DNA from: Clostridiales bacterium
GTDB taxonomy: Bacteria > Bacillota > Clostridia > Lachnospirales > UBA12420
NCBI GenBank assembly: GCA_003452395.1
Contig: DMOI01000014.1
Coordinates: 16,998-80,997 of the forward strand
Reading direction: 5' to 3'
DNA length: 64,000 nt
The position numbers and the translations under genes are program-made. Positions within the stretch are counted from its first letter, which is position 1, and the number at the start of each line of letters is the position of its first letter. Positions 1 through 8,444 of this stretch are shown piece by piece. A model generated the notes under the pieces. That model saw only the letters and a program-made list of their open reading frames with translations. It did no database searches and was not told where the DNA came from.

Positions 1-98
1 ACAGGCATGCCGGTGCCCTACGAGGAGGGCTTACGCCCTCATTTATTTCCGACCTCTGACTTCTGACCTCCGACCTCTAGTTTATATCCCCCAACCAC
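1..98. repeat. Palindromic intergenic repeat plus GAGGTC-type heptamer repeat
   Basis: The first 40 bases hold an imperfect palindrome (GAGGGC/GCCCTC arms around TTAC) resembling dispersed clostridial intergenic repeats. From about 50 to 80 follows a series of 7-base units reading GAGGTCG, GAGGTCA, GAAGTCA on the minus strand. The heptamer units run into the 3' end of the Wadjet gene to the right and encode its last residues. A related unit set lies at 1,190–1,222. Confidence 0.6.
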
Positions 99-1187
99 CT
101 TACCGACCATCGGCAATATATCCACCTCAGTATCATGCATATCGATAAATCTGTAGTAGTACATATATTCCTTTACTTCCTCTACAAACTCATTTATCCC
201 CATTTCACGGTAGCTTTTGCCGAAGTTGTGGTTGTTTTTATTTCTTGTTTCATTTATTATTCTCTCAAAGCGTGGCAGTGACACGGTTATCACGTCTCTT
301 TCGGCTTTTATAAGCTCTCCGTTTTTCAAGCGAGCACATATATCACCATTTACTAGAAGCACTATGTCTGATATGTTTTTGTCGCTTGGGAATACCTCTT
401 TGTAGTTTTTGTCTTCTGAAAGTAGCACCATTGCTCCGTTTTTATGTACTTGAAAGCTGGAATCAAATAGCTTTTCTATATCATTTTCTATTACACTTCT
501 ATACTTTTTTATATAAAGATAGTCCATATCCTCCGCTCCGCCGTTGTACACAACTGGCGACATAAATATTTTCCTGTATACCCTATTCCTTAGAAATATT
601 CCCTTATCCGTATTTACATCCTCAAGCGAGCTTTTCTCAAAATCCTTAAAGCTTTCGTAGTTTAAAATGCTTTCATTAAAATGATTTAGAAAATACTTAG
701 AAAGCCCTGTGTTTTCGTACAGAACCTCACCTGACTCACTGTTTACAAACTGTGAGTCGTCACCGTCAGTGACCTTTATCAAATACTGCTCTGTAGCATA
801 CCTTAACACCTTGATAAGTCGCCTTCTATGGGTGTATATGGTCCAGTCAACCTTAGTCTCGCCCTCATACTTACTCTCGACATAGTCAGTAAGCTGTGAA
901 AGTATAAACTGCTCCTCCGCACCCTTATCCTCTAAGAACATCAGTATTATGGTCAGGAACTTGTATTCCTGTACCGACTCAAAATAAAGAATCCCCATAA
1001 AGCTCTCAGCCATTCCTGGCTTTTTCTCTAGCTTTATGAATTTAGGGTTAACAATTATGCTATACCCGAGCTTTTCTTTTATAAATTCCTTATAATCATC
1101 CAGCTTATTTTTCACTCTATAATACATGTCACTATCTTTCTCACGAACAACCCACCTATTTTCAAGCAATATCTCAAATTCATTCAT
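39..1187 (-). CDS. jetB: Wadjet type II protein JetB (DUF2398, TIGR02678)
   Basis: A 382-residue protein matching my recollection of the TIGR02678/DUF2398 family, the JetB (KITE-like, winged-helix) subunit of type II Wadjet systems. JetABCD is an SMC-type complex that recognises and cleaves circular plasmids. Recognisable blocks are the LEDKGAEEQFILSQL helix near residue 85, the GDDSQFVNSESGEVLYENT block near 142, and a basic first third. The start ATG overlaps the stop of the upstream gene by four bases (ATGA). The Shine-Dalgarno sequence is a GGAGGTG formed by a heptamer repeat. The last dozen residues (EVGGQKSEVGNK) are encoded by another repeat and are unlikely to be ancestral. The SMC (JetC) and nuclease (JetD) genes would lie beyond the left edge. 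Confidence 0.85.
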   Translation of the reverse strand: MNEFEILLENRWVVREKDSDMYYRVKNKLDDYKEFIKEKLGYSIIVNPKFIKLEKKPGMAESFMGILYFESVQEYKFLTIILMFLEDKGAEEQFILSQLTDYVESKYEGETKVDWTIYTHRRRLIKVLRYATEQYLIKVTDGDDSQFVNSESGEVLYENTGLSKYFLNHFNESILNYESFKDFEKSSLEDVNTDKGIFLRNRVYRKIFMSPVVYNGGAEDMDYLYIKKYRSVIENDIEKLFDSSFQVHKNGAMVLLSEDKNYKEVFPSDKNISDIVLLVNGDICARLKNGELIKAERDVITVSLPRFERIINETRNKNNHNFGKSYREMGINEFVEEVKEYMYYYRFIDMHDTEVDILPMVGKVVGGYKLEVGGQKSEVGNK

Positions 1188-2725
1188 TTTCCCACCTCCG
1201 ACCTCTCACCTCTGACCTCTAGCACGTACCCCGGCATCTCTAGTTCCCCATCCTTTGATTTTAGCACACAGCGTTCTCTAGTATCTGGATTCAGTATTTC
1301 AACTCGTCTACCATCCTCAGTTTTAGTAATCTTACTTGTATTTGCAAGTGCTTTGGCCAGCCATCTTAGCAATATCTTTCGGGTGTTTTTTTCTATAACT
1401 GGCAAGACTTTAAAGTCTAGTATGCCTTCATTTATATAGCTATTGACTGTCTCCATATCACGTGCAATACCCTCAAGGTAAGCCTCTAGAGCCTCCTTTT
1501 TCTTATCCGTATTATCACGTATCACGGTCTTCTCAAAGGTTTCCCTATAAGCTCTTATTCTCGGCTTGATATCTAGTAGCATCGGCTTTTCTTCATAAAT
1601 GCTGCTGTTTATACTTTCTGTATCCCTAGTCAGGTTTCCCTTTATATGTCTACTTCTCTCTATCCCAAATAAATGTGACGCAAGCTTGTGAGCCTCGTGT
1701 ATGTCTTTACAACCAGAAAAAAGAGTAACTATCTTAATATACTCCTCTTTTCGATTAACCACCATTCGACTACTCTCAGCTAAATGTACAGCATATCTCG
1801 TCATCTTCCTTATGATATCATTTGTTATTTCTAGCAGCTTCTCAGACTCACTTATCATTCCTTTGCTACCTAGGAACCACTCCTTTATATTATCCCAAAC
1901 CCCCGCAATGTTGTCCCTGATTTGTTCACGAGTAACCACTTCTATTTCTATTTGGGGTATTGACTTTTTATAATTTACAAGCCTTAGTATAACTTCACTT
2001 TCCATCTTAGGAGTTATATGATTTAAATATTTCTCTATCTGATGTGCATTATCCTGCAAAGACTTTATAAAATCCCGCAAATATTCCACAAATTTATCTT
2101 TATATACGATAAACTCCTTACTCTTTAATAGCTCATCAGCCTTCATGCTTTGGAAATTTCTTATGTAGTCTTGATAGTTTTGATTCAGCCTTTTAAAACT
2201 TATATTCAAGTCATCCCACCAAATGCTAAGCTCTTTTTCGCTCTTGCCGTGCATATGATCAAACTGTACTATGTACTGCTTAAGCCTTTCTATAAGGGTA
2301 GGTTCAAGCGACGCACCCTCTATAAATAAATTTTCAAGTTTTATCGTCATACGCTCTATCTCAACTGTATATTCAGAAAGCCTATATCTAAATTTTTTGT
2401 TCTTAAACTCATCTATACTCTGAACCCTAGATGTATCCTGCACAGGAACGATATTCCCCCACCGAACCAAAGCCTCCAAATCCTGCAGGCACATATCCAT
2501 CGTATACTCCCGAAAAACATCATGCTTTTTAAGCTCCTCATATATTTCCTCTTTATAAAACCAGTACTTTATTTTCTCATATTGCGTAAACAAAAACCGT
2601 ATTATGGTTCGATACCTATAAGCATTATCCTCTACCAAATACTTAACCTCTACTATCTGTTTTGTTACCTTACCATTTATCTCCACACTATCACACATCC
2701 TAAGCTTTTTGTTATATTCTACCAT
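1184..2725 (-). CDS. jetA: Wadjet type II protein JetA (DUF2397, TIGR02677)
   Basis: A 513-residue protein with the DUF2397/TIGR02677 pattern: the N-terminal winged-helix block (NAYRYRTIIRFLFTQYEKIKY), then LQDLEALVRWGNIVPVQDT, FRYRLSEYTVEIERM and LENLFIEGASLEPTLIERL within the first 170 residues. In type II Wadjet this is the kleisin-like JetA that closes the JetC SMC ring. Length is normal for the family. It is the first gene of the leftward operon and is translationally coupled to jetB. Its C-terminus (EVRGERSEVGK) is read from the GAGGTC heptamer repeat. No obvious regulatory structure was seen upstream. Confidence 0.85.
   Translation of the reverse strand: MVEYNKKLRMCDSVEINGKVTKQIVEVKYLVEDNAYRYRTIIRFLFTQYEKIKYWFYKEEIYEELKKHDVFREYTMDMCLQDLEALVRWGNIVPVQDTSRVQSIDEFKNKKFRYRLSEYTVEIERMTIKLENLFIEGASLEPTLIERLKQYIVQFDHMHGKSEKELSIWWDDLNISFKRLNQNYQDYIRNFQSMKADELLKSKEFIVYKDKFVEYLRDFIKSLQDNAHQIEKYLNHITPKMESEVILRLVNYKKSIPQIEIEVVTREQIRDNIAGVWDNIKEWFLGSKGMISESEKLLEITNDIIRKMTRYAVHLAESSRMVVNRKEEYIKIVTLFSGCKDIHEAHKLASHLFGIERSRHIKGNLTRDTESINSSIYEEKPMLLDIKPRIRAYRETFEKTVIRDNTDKKKEALEAYLEGIARDMETVNSYINEGILDFKVLPVIEKNTRKILLRWLAKALANTSKITKTEDGRRVEILNPDTRERCVLKSKDGELEMPGYVLEVRGERSEVGK
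1190..1222. repeat. GAGGTC heptamer repeat inside the jetA–jetB junction
   Basis: On the minus strand four consecutive near-identical 7-base units (GAGGTCA, GAGGTGA, GAGGTCG, GAGGTGG) precede the jetA stop and jetB start. They encode the jetA tail, and the last units give a strong GGAGGTG ribosome binding site five bases before the jetB ATG. Confidence 0.75.
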
Positions 2726-2914
2726 CTTTTTCTACCTTTTTCAATATATTTACTTAAATTTTATTCTACAATCTCGTCAAAACTTCTCCATTTATATCAA
2801 TTACTTTTATTTCTACATTATCATCACCACGGAGATTATGTGACAAAATCTACATCCTAAATATTACTCATAATCTTCACTTCCCCTAAATATGCATCCA
2901 CTTCTATTATGACA

Positions 2915-2965
2915 TTTTAGGACCGTCCCCATTTGTCTAATGGTATCTGACCCCGTTTATTTCAC
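2915..2965. repeat. REP-like sequence (ACCGTCCCCATTTGTC / GGTCAGATACC)
   Basis: The stretch contains GGACCGTCCCCATTTGTC followed by GGTATCTGACCCC. Such 'accgtcccc…ctgacccc' stretches are typical of the REP sequences spread by REP-associated tyrosine transposases, and one such transposase lies at 11 kb in this window. It overlaps the last codons of the DUF3795 gene. Confidence 0.55.
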
Positions 2966-3368
2966 TTTTTGTCTGGCACTCACTACACTCATTGTCATGT
3001 ATAGAGATTATGCCACCACAAACAGAACAGGTATATTCTCTCTGTTGTAGTATCATAAACTCCACAAGTCCTATCTCTTTTACTTTGCTGCTGTTATCCA
3101 TGAGACTTGCACCATAACGAGAGTTATAGCTTTTTTCAAGTGATTTAATTCGCTTACAAGGATATTCTGAACACTCAAAACAGTAAGAAATTCCTTTTTC
3201 TTTGACGCAATCTTTAATTTTACATTTTCGACAATGTTCTGGTTTGCCAATATCGCTGTTTAAGCAACCATCACACGGCTTCTTATTATAGCAATGCTTA
3301 TAGCAAACCATGCAGTTCATTCCGCAAAGTGCAAACATTGCAACTTCAATTTTATCTGGCATTTCCAT
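2937..3368 (-). CDS. DUF3795 cysteine-rich protein
   Basis: A 143-residue protein with the DUF3795 layout: CGMNCMVCYKHC near residue 14, then CDGC, CRKC, CFECSEYPC, and a C-terminal CSVC…CSEC zinc-ribbon-like pair. The 15 or so cysteines indicate metal binding; the function of the family is unknown. The last eight residues (EINGVRYH) are encoded by a REP-like sequence, so the natural C-terminus may have been replaced. The gene lies just outside the outermost rlmD-type attachment site and probably belongs to the original chromosome. Confidence 0.75.
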   Translation of the reverse strand: MEMPDKIEVAMFALCGMNCMVCYKHCYNKKPCDGCLNSDIGKPEHCRKCKIKDCVKEKGISYCFECSEYPCKRIKSLEKSYNSRYGASLMDNSSKVKEIGLVEFMILQQREYTCSVCGGIISIHDNECSECQTKSEINGVRYH

Positions 3369-3464
3369 ACTGCATAGCTCCTTTCAATTTCCTTCGTAAA
3401 TTAGGCTTAAAATCTACGATGTCATCTATATTTTCGCCTATTTGCGGACCAATTTCACCATGGT

Positions 3465-3601
3465 CTCAGCCGTAGACTGCTTCCAATCAGATTTCGCTCA
3501 CACTCATCTTCTTGGGCAGTCCTGACATGGGTAGTCGTAAAAAACTTACTTCGTCGTTTCTCTCCTTGTAAGTTTAACGACTGTCTCCACATGCATCGTA
3601 T
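3465..3601 (-). repeat. 137-bp repeat, copy 1: displaced 3' end of rlmD
   Basis: Identical by eye, over 137 bases, to 13,776–13,912. Read on the minus strand it begins with ATGCATGTGGAGAC and encodes MHVETVVKLTRRETTK followed by a stop. This matches the end of the intact rlmD (MHVETVVKLTQKV) at 51.3 kb. It is therefore a rlmD 3' end cut off by element insertion, followed by about 85 bases of former downstream DNA. Confidence 0.8.
3583..3599. other. att core copy A (GTCTCCACATGCATCGT)
   Basis: A 17-base sequence identical to the cores at 13,894 and 51,351, in the same orientation. It marks the outer limit of all insertions at the rlmD 3' end. The arm to its right (3,600–3,760) is homologous to those at 12,569 and 13,911 and carries the tandem repeat GGTTATCAAATGGTTATCA at 3,740–3,758. 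The rest of the 3,369–3,796 gap holds no gene. Confidence 0.75.
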
Positions 3602-3796
3602 CCCTTTTCCATTTGTTATCCTATATCATACAATATCACAGAGTATCTCTCAACCCTTTGAACAGTAAGCGGATGTGCGATACTTTTTATTTTTTTATAT
3701 CTATGTATATCTCAGAATATAATGGCATATTATCCTGTAGGTTATCAAATGGTTATCATAGTTACTTTCTTTTTTCACATTTTTCAGCTTCAATTA

Positions 3797-4108
3797 CTAA
3801 CTTATAATTGCTTTCTTCGAATTCACCCTAAAACCAATTGATATAATCATGTCAAGATTATAATACTTCACCTTATATTTCTGCCCTGTTTGACCCACAT
3901 GTTCCAAAATGGAACATGTGCTACTTTCTATTAATTCTTGTTGTTTATAAATATTATTTATGTGCTTTGTAATCGCTGGTCTTTCTACTTCAAATAATTT
4001 AGATATAGTCTCTGCATTTAACCATACATTTTCATCACTATATATTACCTCTACCTCTGCCTTTCCATCTTCTCCAGTGTATATTAGTATATCAGATTTT
4101 TCTTTCAC
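3797..4108 (-). pseudogene. RhuM-family protein, truncated
   Basis: The 103 residues match the start of the RhuM family (VWLNAETISKLFEVERPAITKHINNIYKQ… FRVNSKKA), a protein often found in genomic islands with an N-terminal DNA-binding-like region. Full-length members are about 300 residues. Here the reading frame stops right after the FRVNS block, at the edge of the attachment-site arm, so the gene is broken and only the N-terminus remains. Confidence 0.75.
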
Positions 4109-4253
4109 TAAAAGCCCTCCTTATAATATTTTATTCAATATCGCTTTTTCCCAAATTACACTTTGAGCAAAGTGTTTGTAATATATATCCAATTTCAATT
4201 AAAACCCTATATTTACAGCGTTTACCCTCATTTTTGATAATCACTTCACTTTT

Positions 4254-4306
4254 GGTTATCAAACGGTTATCAAATGGTTATCATGAATATAGGTTACGGT
4301 TATCAT
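4254..4306. repeat. GGTTATCA tandem arm-type repeats
   Basis: Three tandem GGTTATCA units with 3-base spacers at 4,254–4,283, then GGTTAC and GGTTATCAT at 4,292–4,306. The same octamer occurs beside att copies A (3,740) and B (12,708–12,762). Spacing matches the GGTGGCA repeats beside the resident prophage ends, so these are probably arm-type binding sites of a different, lost integrase. Confidence 0.5.
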
Positions 4307-4307
4307 T

Positions 4308-5509
4308 CTAATATGTACTTGTATTGTCAAATTTCAAATCTTCAATCCATATTTCCTTTAACAATAGGCCTGTCGATGGATTTATTAGTTTCCATTTTTC
4401 TCCGTGAAATATTATTATATCTCCTGAATTTAATTCTTTTAGTATAACATCTTTAACATTTGATTCTTTTTTTACTGATTTAGAGTTTTTAGTTTTCCCA
4501 TAAGTATCAATATCATCATTTTCAATCGTATATATTCCTTCTGTTACTTTATTTACAACATTAGTTTCATCTATTTTTAAAGCAGGTCTCACGCCCACGT
4601 GGTAGTAGACAAGTTGTCTATCCAAATTCCCATTGTTATTAATATACCAAATGCATTTTGGTGCACTTGAGCACGGAGTTATAAGCCACCATGGTGTATT
4701 ATTTACACTATTTAAAAATAGCCCAGCCGATTTTGCAGACTCATACTCACTTTTTCTAAGTAACCCTATCTTTGCTTGTGTACTTTTTTCTATTTCGTTA
4801 GTGTCATCTCCTGTATACCATGTACTATCCTTTATTATTAACTTTTCTGCTGGCGTAAATGTATTATAGTACTGGTTATTCAGATAAATGCTATATTGTT
4901 AATATTACTTGAATTATAAGATTTCCTTTGATTCAGTAGCTCTTTTTTATAGTCATCATCTGCTTTTATACCTATCATGCATAATATACTAATTATTAAT
5001 GATACAGCTAAAATAATATGAGATAGCCTCTTTGAGGTACAAAACAGGTTATACCAAATTATAGGTAACATAAATATGCCTAATATCCCGATACCCATAT
5101 ACCCTGGCATTAAAACTGCAATTAATCCTATAAGTCCCCAACCACTATTATGCGACAATAAAAATAATACAGAACCTATAATAATTACAATTATACTTAT
5201 TACCCAATATTGTCTTAAAAACTTATTAGCTATCACTTTACAAGCTTTATCAGTAATCATAAAAAACATTAAACAAGCTGCAATATTAGAACTTATTAGT
5301 ATCGTAGATAACAATATCTGCTTATTGCTCCAATTTGTTCCCTCAAGCATAGTATAGTAATATAGAATACTAGAACCTATTCCTATTAATACTAAAAATA
5401 AAGCTATAATGAAATTATTTTGGTTGTGTATTTCACCATCACAACTGCACATTTGTATTTCTTTTAGTGACTCCTCTGTAACTTTGTTTTTTCTTTTGTT
5501 AATTTCCAT
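4308..5509 (-). pseudogene. Membrane protein with C-terminal DUF6273 domain, frameshifted
   Basis: The first frame (5,509 to 4,880) encodes 209 residues with about five hydrophobic helices and ends …YNSSNINNIAFI. The next frame continues directly from about 4,890 to 4,308 with YLNNQYYNTFTPAEKLIIKDSTWY, PWWLITPCSSAP, WYINNNGNLDR and VGVRPALK, the DUF6273 pattern. No start codon of its own precedes the second part, so one ancestral membrane–DUF6273 gene with a frameshift near 4,885 is the simplest reading. Function unknown. A sequencing error at that point is possible. Confidence 0.65.
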
Positions 5510-5579
5510 AACACCAACTCTCCTTTGTAATCATTTAACTTTTTAAGGTCTCCATGCTTGGCACACTCACCCGCCGCTC

Positions 5580-6008
5580 ACCACCAGTGAAACTGGTGGG
5601 TTGATATGAGCACCTATAAGGCGCACCCTCATTTCGCTAAAGCGAGTATTATTATTTTGCGGCAGCATAGGTTTTATTCTACCATTTCTTCTGCTCGCTG
5701 TTCTCTTATATATTTTTTGATTGTTTCTTCGTCAGCTCCTACTGTTGTTACAAAATAACCTCTTGCCCAGAATATTTTGGATTTGCTGTATTTCCATTAT
5801 TGTTTGTTTTCGATATTTTGGTATAAATACTACATGGTACTTGCATTCCCACTTCGCGTGTGATAAACTATTAATCACAAACATCACTCCTTTTTTGGTA
5901 TTTTCCATAGCTGCCGCTATTAGATTATACCAATTTCCGTGATGTTTGTCTTTAGTTGTCGAAAAACTTTCTGTATAACACTGTCCACGCATCCAAGCTT
6001 AGCTTGGA
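5580..6008 (-). mobile_element. IS200/IS605-type remnant with terminal hairpins
   Basis: One end carries the hairpin CCACCAGTGAAACTGGTGG (5,581–5,599) and the other a 17-base palindrome at 5,992–6,008 (TCCAAGCT/AGCTTGGA). Between them is a deleted tnpA. Subterminal hairpins without inverted repeats are the hallmark of IS200/IS605 elements. Confidence 0.7.
5674..5890 (-). pseudogene. tnpA: IS200-family TnpA transposase, internal deletion
   Basis: The N-terminal part reads NSLSHAKWECKYHVVFIPKYRK, typical of Y1 transposases. In another frame the 3' part reads FWARGYFVTTVGADEETIKKYIREQRAEEMVE and stops at 5,674. The middle, including the HUH motif and most of the catalytic region, is missing (roughly 250 bases). 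The element cannot encode an active transposase. Confidence 0.75.
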
Positions 6009-6124
6009 GGTAACTTCAATTCACTTTCAAGTGCTTCCTGAATATTAATGCTTATAGTTTTATAGTGCTTTTTTGCACTTTCAAAACATTGATTAATTTT
6101 AATCAATAATTCTCTTGATATCAT
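5999..6124 (-). pseudogene. Short ORF cut by the IS200 remnant
   Basis: A 41-codon frame starts at ATG 6,124 with a good GGGGTGA ribosome binding site and reads MISRELLIKINQCFESAKKHY… It stops inside the hairpin at the IS200 end, so it looks like the N-terminus of a longer protein interrupted by the element. No family recognised. Confidence 0.4.
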
Positions 6125-6162
6125 TCAATCACCCCAGTAAAGTTAATCTGTATCTTTAGTAT

Positions 6163-7143
6163 TTAACTTTGTAATAATCTCAAGAATTCGTTTTCATCTA
6201 TAATTTGCAACTCACTTCCTGATGCAATTAACTGCTTTGCTTTTTTAGTTTTACTACTTTCTTTCCCGTCAGCAAACTTTGAGTAATCCTGCATCCCCAT
6301 GACTAGATAATTCACATCACTAGTCATTGAATCTCCTATCAGACCACCAACATTCACTACTTTTTGCATTGCTTCTTTTCTTTCCATGCTAGATAGTGTT
6401 CCTGTAAATACTACTTTTCTATTATAAAATTCATGTTCAGGATCAAAATTATACGTCTCCGCTTTTATCCCTTTAACATCTATTCCATGCTTATCTTTTG
6501 CAACACTGCAAGGGGTATATCCTGCTGCAAATAACCTACCTATTTTTAATCCTACACAGTTAGAAAGTTCTGTTATCGAATTCACATTCTTCTCTTTCAT
6601 ACAGTGAATAAGAACATTTCCGCAGGCTTTTGCATCCTCTTCTGCATTATGATGCGAAAATTCAAAGTTTAAATGTTTACTTACCGTATCCAACTTATAA
6701 TTCTCTAATCCTATCCAAAACTTTGTTGCTAACTTATATGTACATACATAATCTATTTCAGGGTACTTAATATCATATAAATCTAAAACATGCCTCAGTG
6801 CTGACATATCAAAAGCAGCATTATGGGCTACTAAAACTGAGTCAGCTAACAACTCCTTGATTTGGCTATAAACATCTTTAAAATTCGGAGCATCTTTTAT
6901 ATCCTTTTCTGTAATACCATGAATCATCACATTAAACGGATCAAAGTAACTATAGTCCCTATGTGGCTTCACTAGCCAACTTTTAGTTTCTAATATTTTG
7001 TCATCTTCAATAATTGCCAACCCTACAGAACATATACTGCCAATAAAACTATTAGCTGTTTCAAAATCAATACATACAAACTTCACACTACCACTCCTTA
7101 GCCTTTTAATTATTATATTACTACTTTTTCTAATCTTTTTCAA
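6163..7143 (-). CDS. DEDDh 3'-5' exonuclease with C-terminal BRCT domain
   Basis: A 326-residue protein. The exonuclease domain (residues about 20–190) has ExoI CIDFETA, ExoII VAHNAAFDMSALR and ExoIII SHHNAEEDA with the DEDDh histidine, as in DnaQ/PolC epsilon domains. A BRCT domain follows at about 240–320 (RKVVFTGTLSSMERKEAMQKVV…GGLIGDSMTSDVNYLVMG), as in NAD-dependent DNA ligase. Exonuclease–BRCT proteins of this layout are common in Bacillota and are thought to act in DNA processing. It appears intact, and a terminator-like hairpin lies just upstream at 7,170–7,196. Confidence 0.85.
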   Translation of the reverse strand: MKKIRKSSNIIIKRLRSGSVKFVCIDFETANSFIGSICSVGLAIIEDDKILETKSWLVKPHRDYSYFDPFNVMIHGITEKDIKDAPNFKDVYSQIKELLADSVLVAHNAAFDMSALRHVLDLYDIKYPEIDYVCTYKLATKFWIGLENYKLDTVSKHLNFEFSHHNAEEDAKACGNVLIHCMKEKNVNSITELSNCVGLKIGRLFAAGYTPCSVAKDKHGIDVKGIKAETYNFDPEHEFYNRKVVFTGTLSSMERKEAMQKVVNVGGLIGDSMTSDVNYLVMGMQDYSKFADGKESSKTKKAKQLIASGSELQIIDENEFLRLLQS

Positions 7144-7169
7144 CTAATTTATTTATTTATTCTTTACTG

Positions 7170-7196
7170 CAAAATAAAAGCACTCGTTTGAGTGCC
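7170..7196 (-). terminator. Rho-independent terminator after the 343-residue gene
   Basis: GCACTC–GTTT–GAGTGC stem at 7,180–7,195, followed on the minus strand by a T-rich tract (TTTTATTTT). It lies just past the stop of the gene at 7,218. Confidence 0.65.
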
Positions 7197-7217
7197 TATT
7201 AAAATCATCCTATATTC

Positions 7218-8249
7218 TTACATACCCATTTCATATTCATTTTCTTCCTCTTGTTCTTGAACATTTTCCACTATCTGCTTTTTCGTTTCTTTCACTTCTT
7301 TTTTTGAATACCCAAATGGTGTCATTTCATTTTTCTGTTCAAATTCCCCAAATGCTAATGTATCTGCCATACCTCTTATCATATCCATAGATGTTAATCT
7401 ATCAGTTTCAGCTACCTTACAAATATCATTAGGATTAAATACTAAATCTCCAACATTTTGCTGTATATTGAATAAAGTACCATTTGCATACGACCATTCA
7501 CTTTCAGCCGCTCCTTCAATTCCTACACCATTAATTTGGTCTATCATGCTGCCTATTTTCCCAATCTGTTCAACTGGAATATCAGATTTCAACTCGCTAT
7601 CAGCCGAAGAAATTGTACCTAAAACTGCTCCTGTCTTAGTCCCTATATCTATATCGCATCTTATTTGGTCTGGATTATTTTTATTATATGTAGCTTCTAC
7701 TTTATAATGTTGACCCTTATGTTCTACTACTCTTGTTTCAACAACTGTTCCGTCAGACTTACTATCAACAGTGAACAACATACTCTTTTGGTTTTCACCT
7801 ATTCCTGTTTTAGCAAATAACTTCTCAAATCTAGAACCATCTTCATAGTTTTTCATACTATATCTACATGTATTTGTTCCATGATTTCCGAAATATATGA
7901 TTCCATTTGGGTCTGTCTGTATTTTTGCTTTTCCTTTTTCACTATCAACTGACAATTCGCTCTTTGTAATTTTACCATCATAATCAGTCGCTACTACCAA
8001 ATTTTGTCTTGAGTCTCTTAAGTGTGGTTGTGTTGATTCTAATTGATATTGATTATCTTTTTGTTGTATATGATATTCTATTCCTTCTGCTATATCTTTA
8101 ACATCAATGTCTACTCTTTCATCCAAATTAGTATCTGACAATCCAAGACCACATACTTGATTTTCTACATTAACTAAATCTACATAATTACCCTTAGTAT
8201 TAACTATTTTTACACTACTGCTCCCTCTATCTGTATAAATTAATGCCAT
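7218..8249 (-). CDS. Hypothetical protein, 343 residues
   Basis: No family recognised. The sequence is hydrophilic, without signal peptide or membrane helix. The first 240 residues are rich in beta-type segments (GTVVETRVVEHKGQHYKVEATY). The last 40 are acidic and charged (KEVKETKKQIVENVQEQEEENEYEMGM). It has its own terminator downstream and a gap of about 195 bases upstream, so it is probably transcribed alone. Base composition resembles its neighbours in this island. Confidence 0.6.
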   Translation of the reverse strand: MALIYTDRGSSSVKIVNTKGNYVDLVNVENQVCGLGLSDTNLDERVDIDVKDIAEGIEYHIQQKDNQYQLESTQPHLRDSRQNLVVATDYDGKITKSELSVDSEKGKAKIQTDPNGIIYFGNHGTNTCRYSMKNYEDGSRFEKLFAKTGIGENQKSMLFTVDSKSDGTVVETRVVEHKGQHYKVEATYNKNNPDQIRCDIDIGTKTGAVLGTISSADSELKSDIPVEQIGKIGSMIDQINGVGIEGAAESEWSYANGTLFNIQQNVGDLVFNPNDICKVAETDRLTSMDMIRGMADTLAFGEFEQKNEMTPFGYSKKEVKETKKQIVENVQEQEEENEYEMGM

Positions 8250-8444
8250 CTCAAACTCCCCCTTTATCTTTTGCTATGAATAAATTATATCCCATATTTT
8301 TACATTTGTCAATGGTTTGGAGAAAATTAATGGTATAAATTGTAATATTTTGAAGGCTTTTTAGTTATTAATTATATCACTAGAATACATAAAGTAAGCT
8401 CACTAATTCGTTTATTTCTCTTGCGGCATATCTATTTACATTAC

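Noticed and set aside
2522..2860. 112-codon plus-strand frame near jetA
   Set aside because: Half of it is antisense to jetA and the rest is low-complexity (Leu/Tyr/His) from AT-rich DNA.
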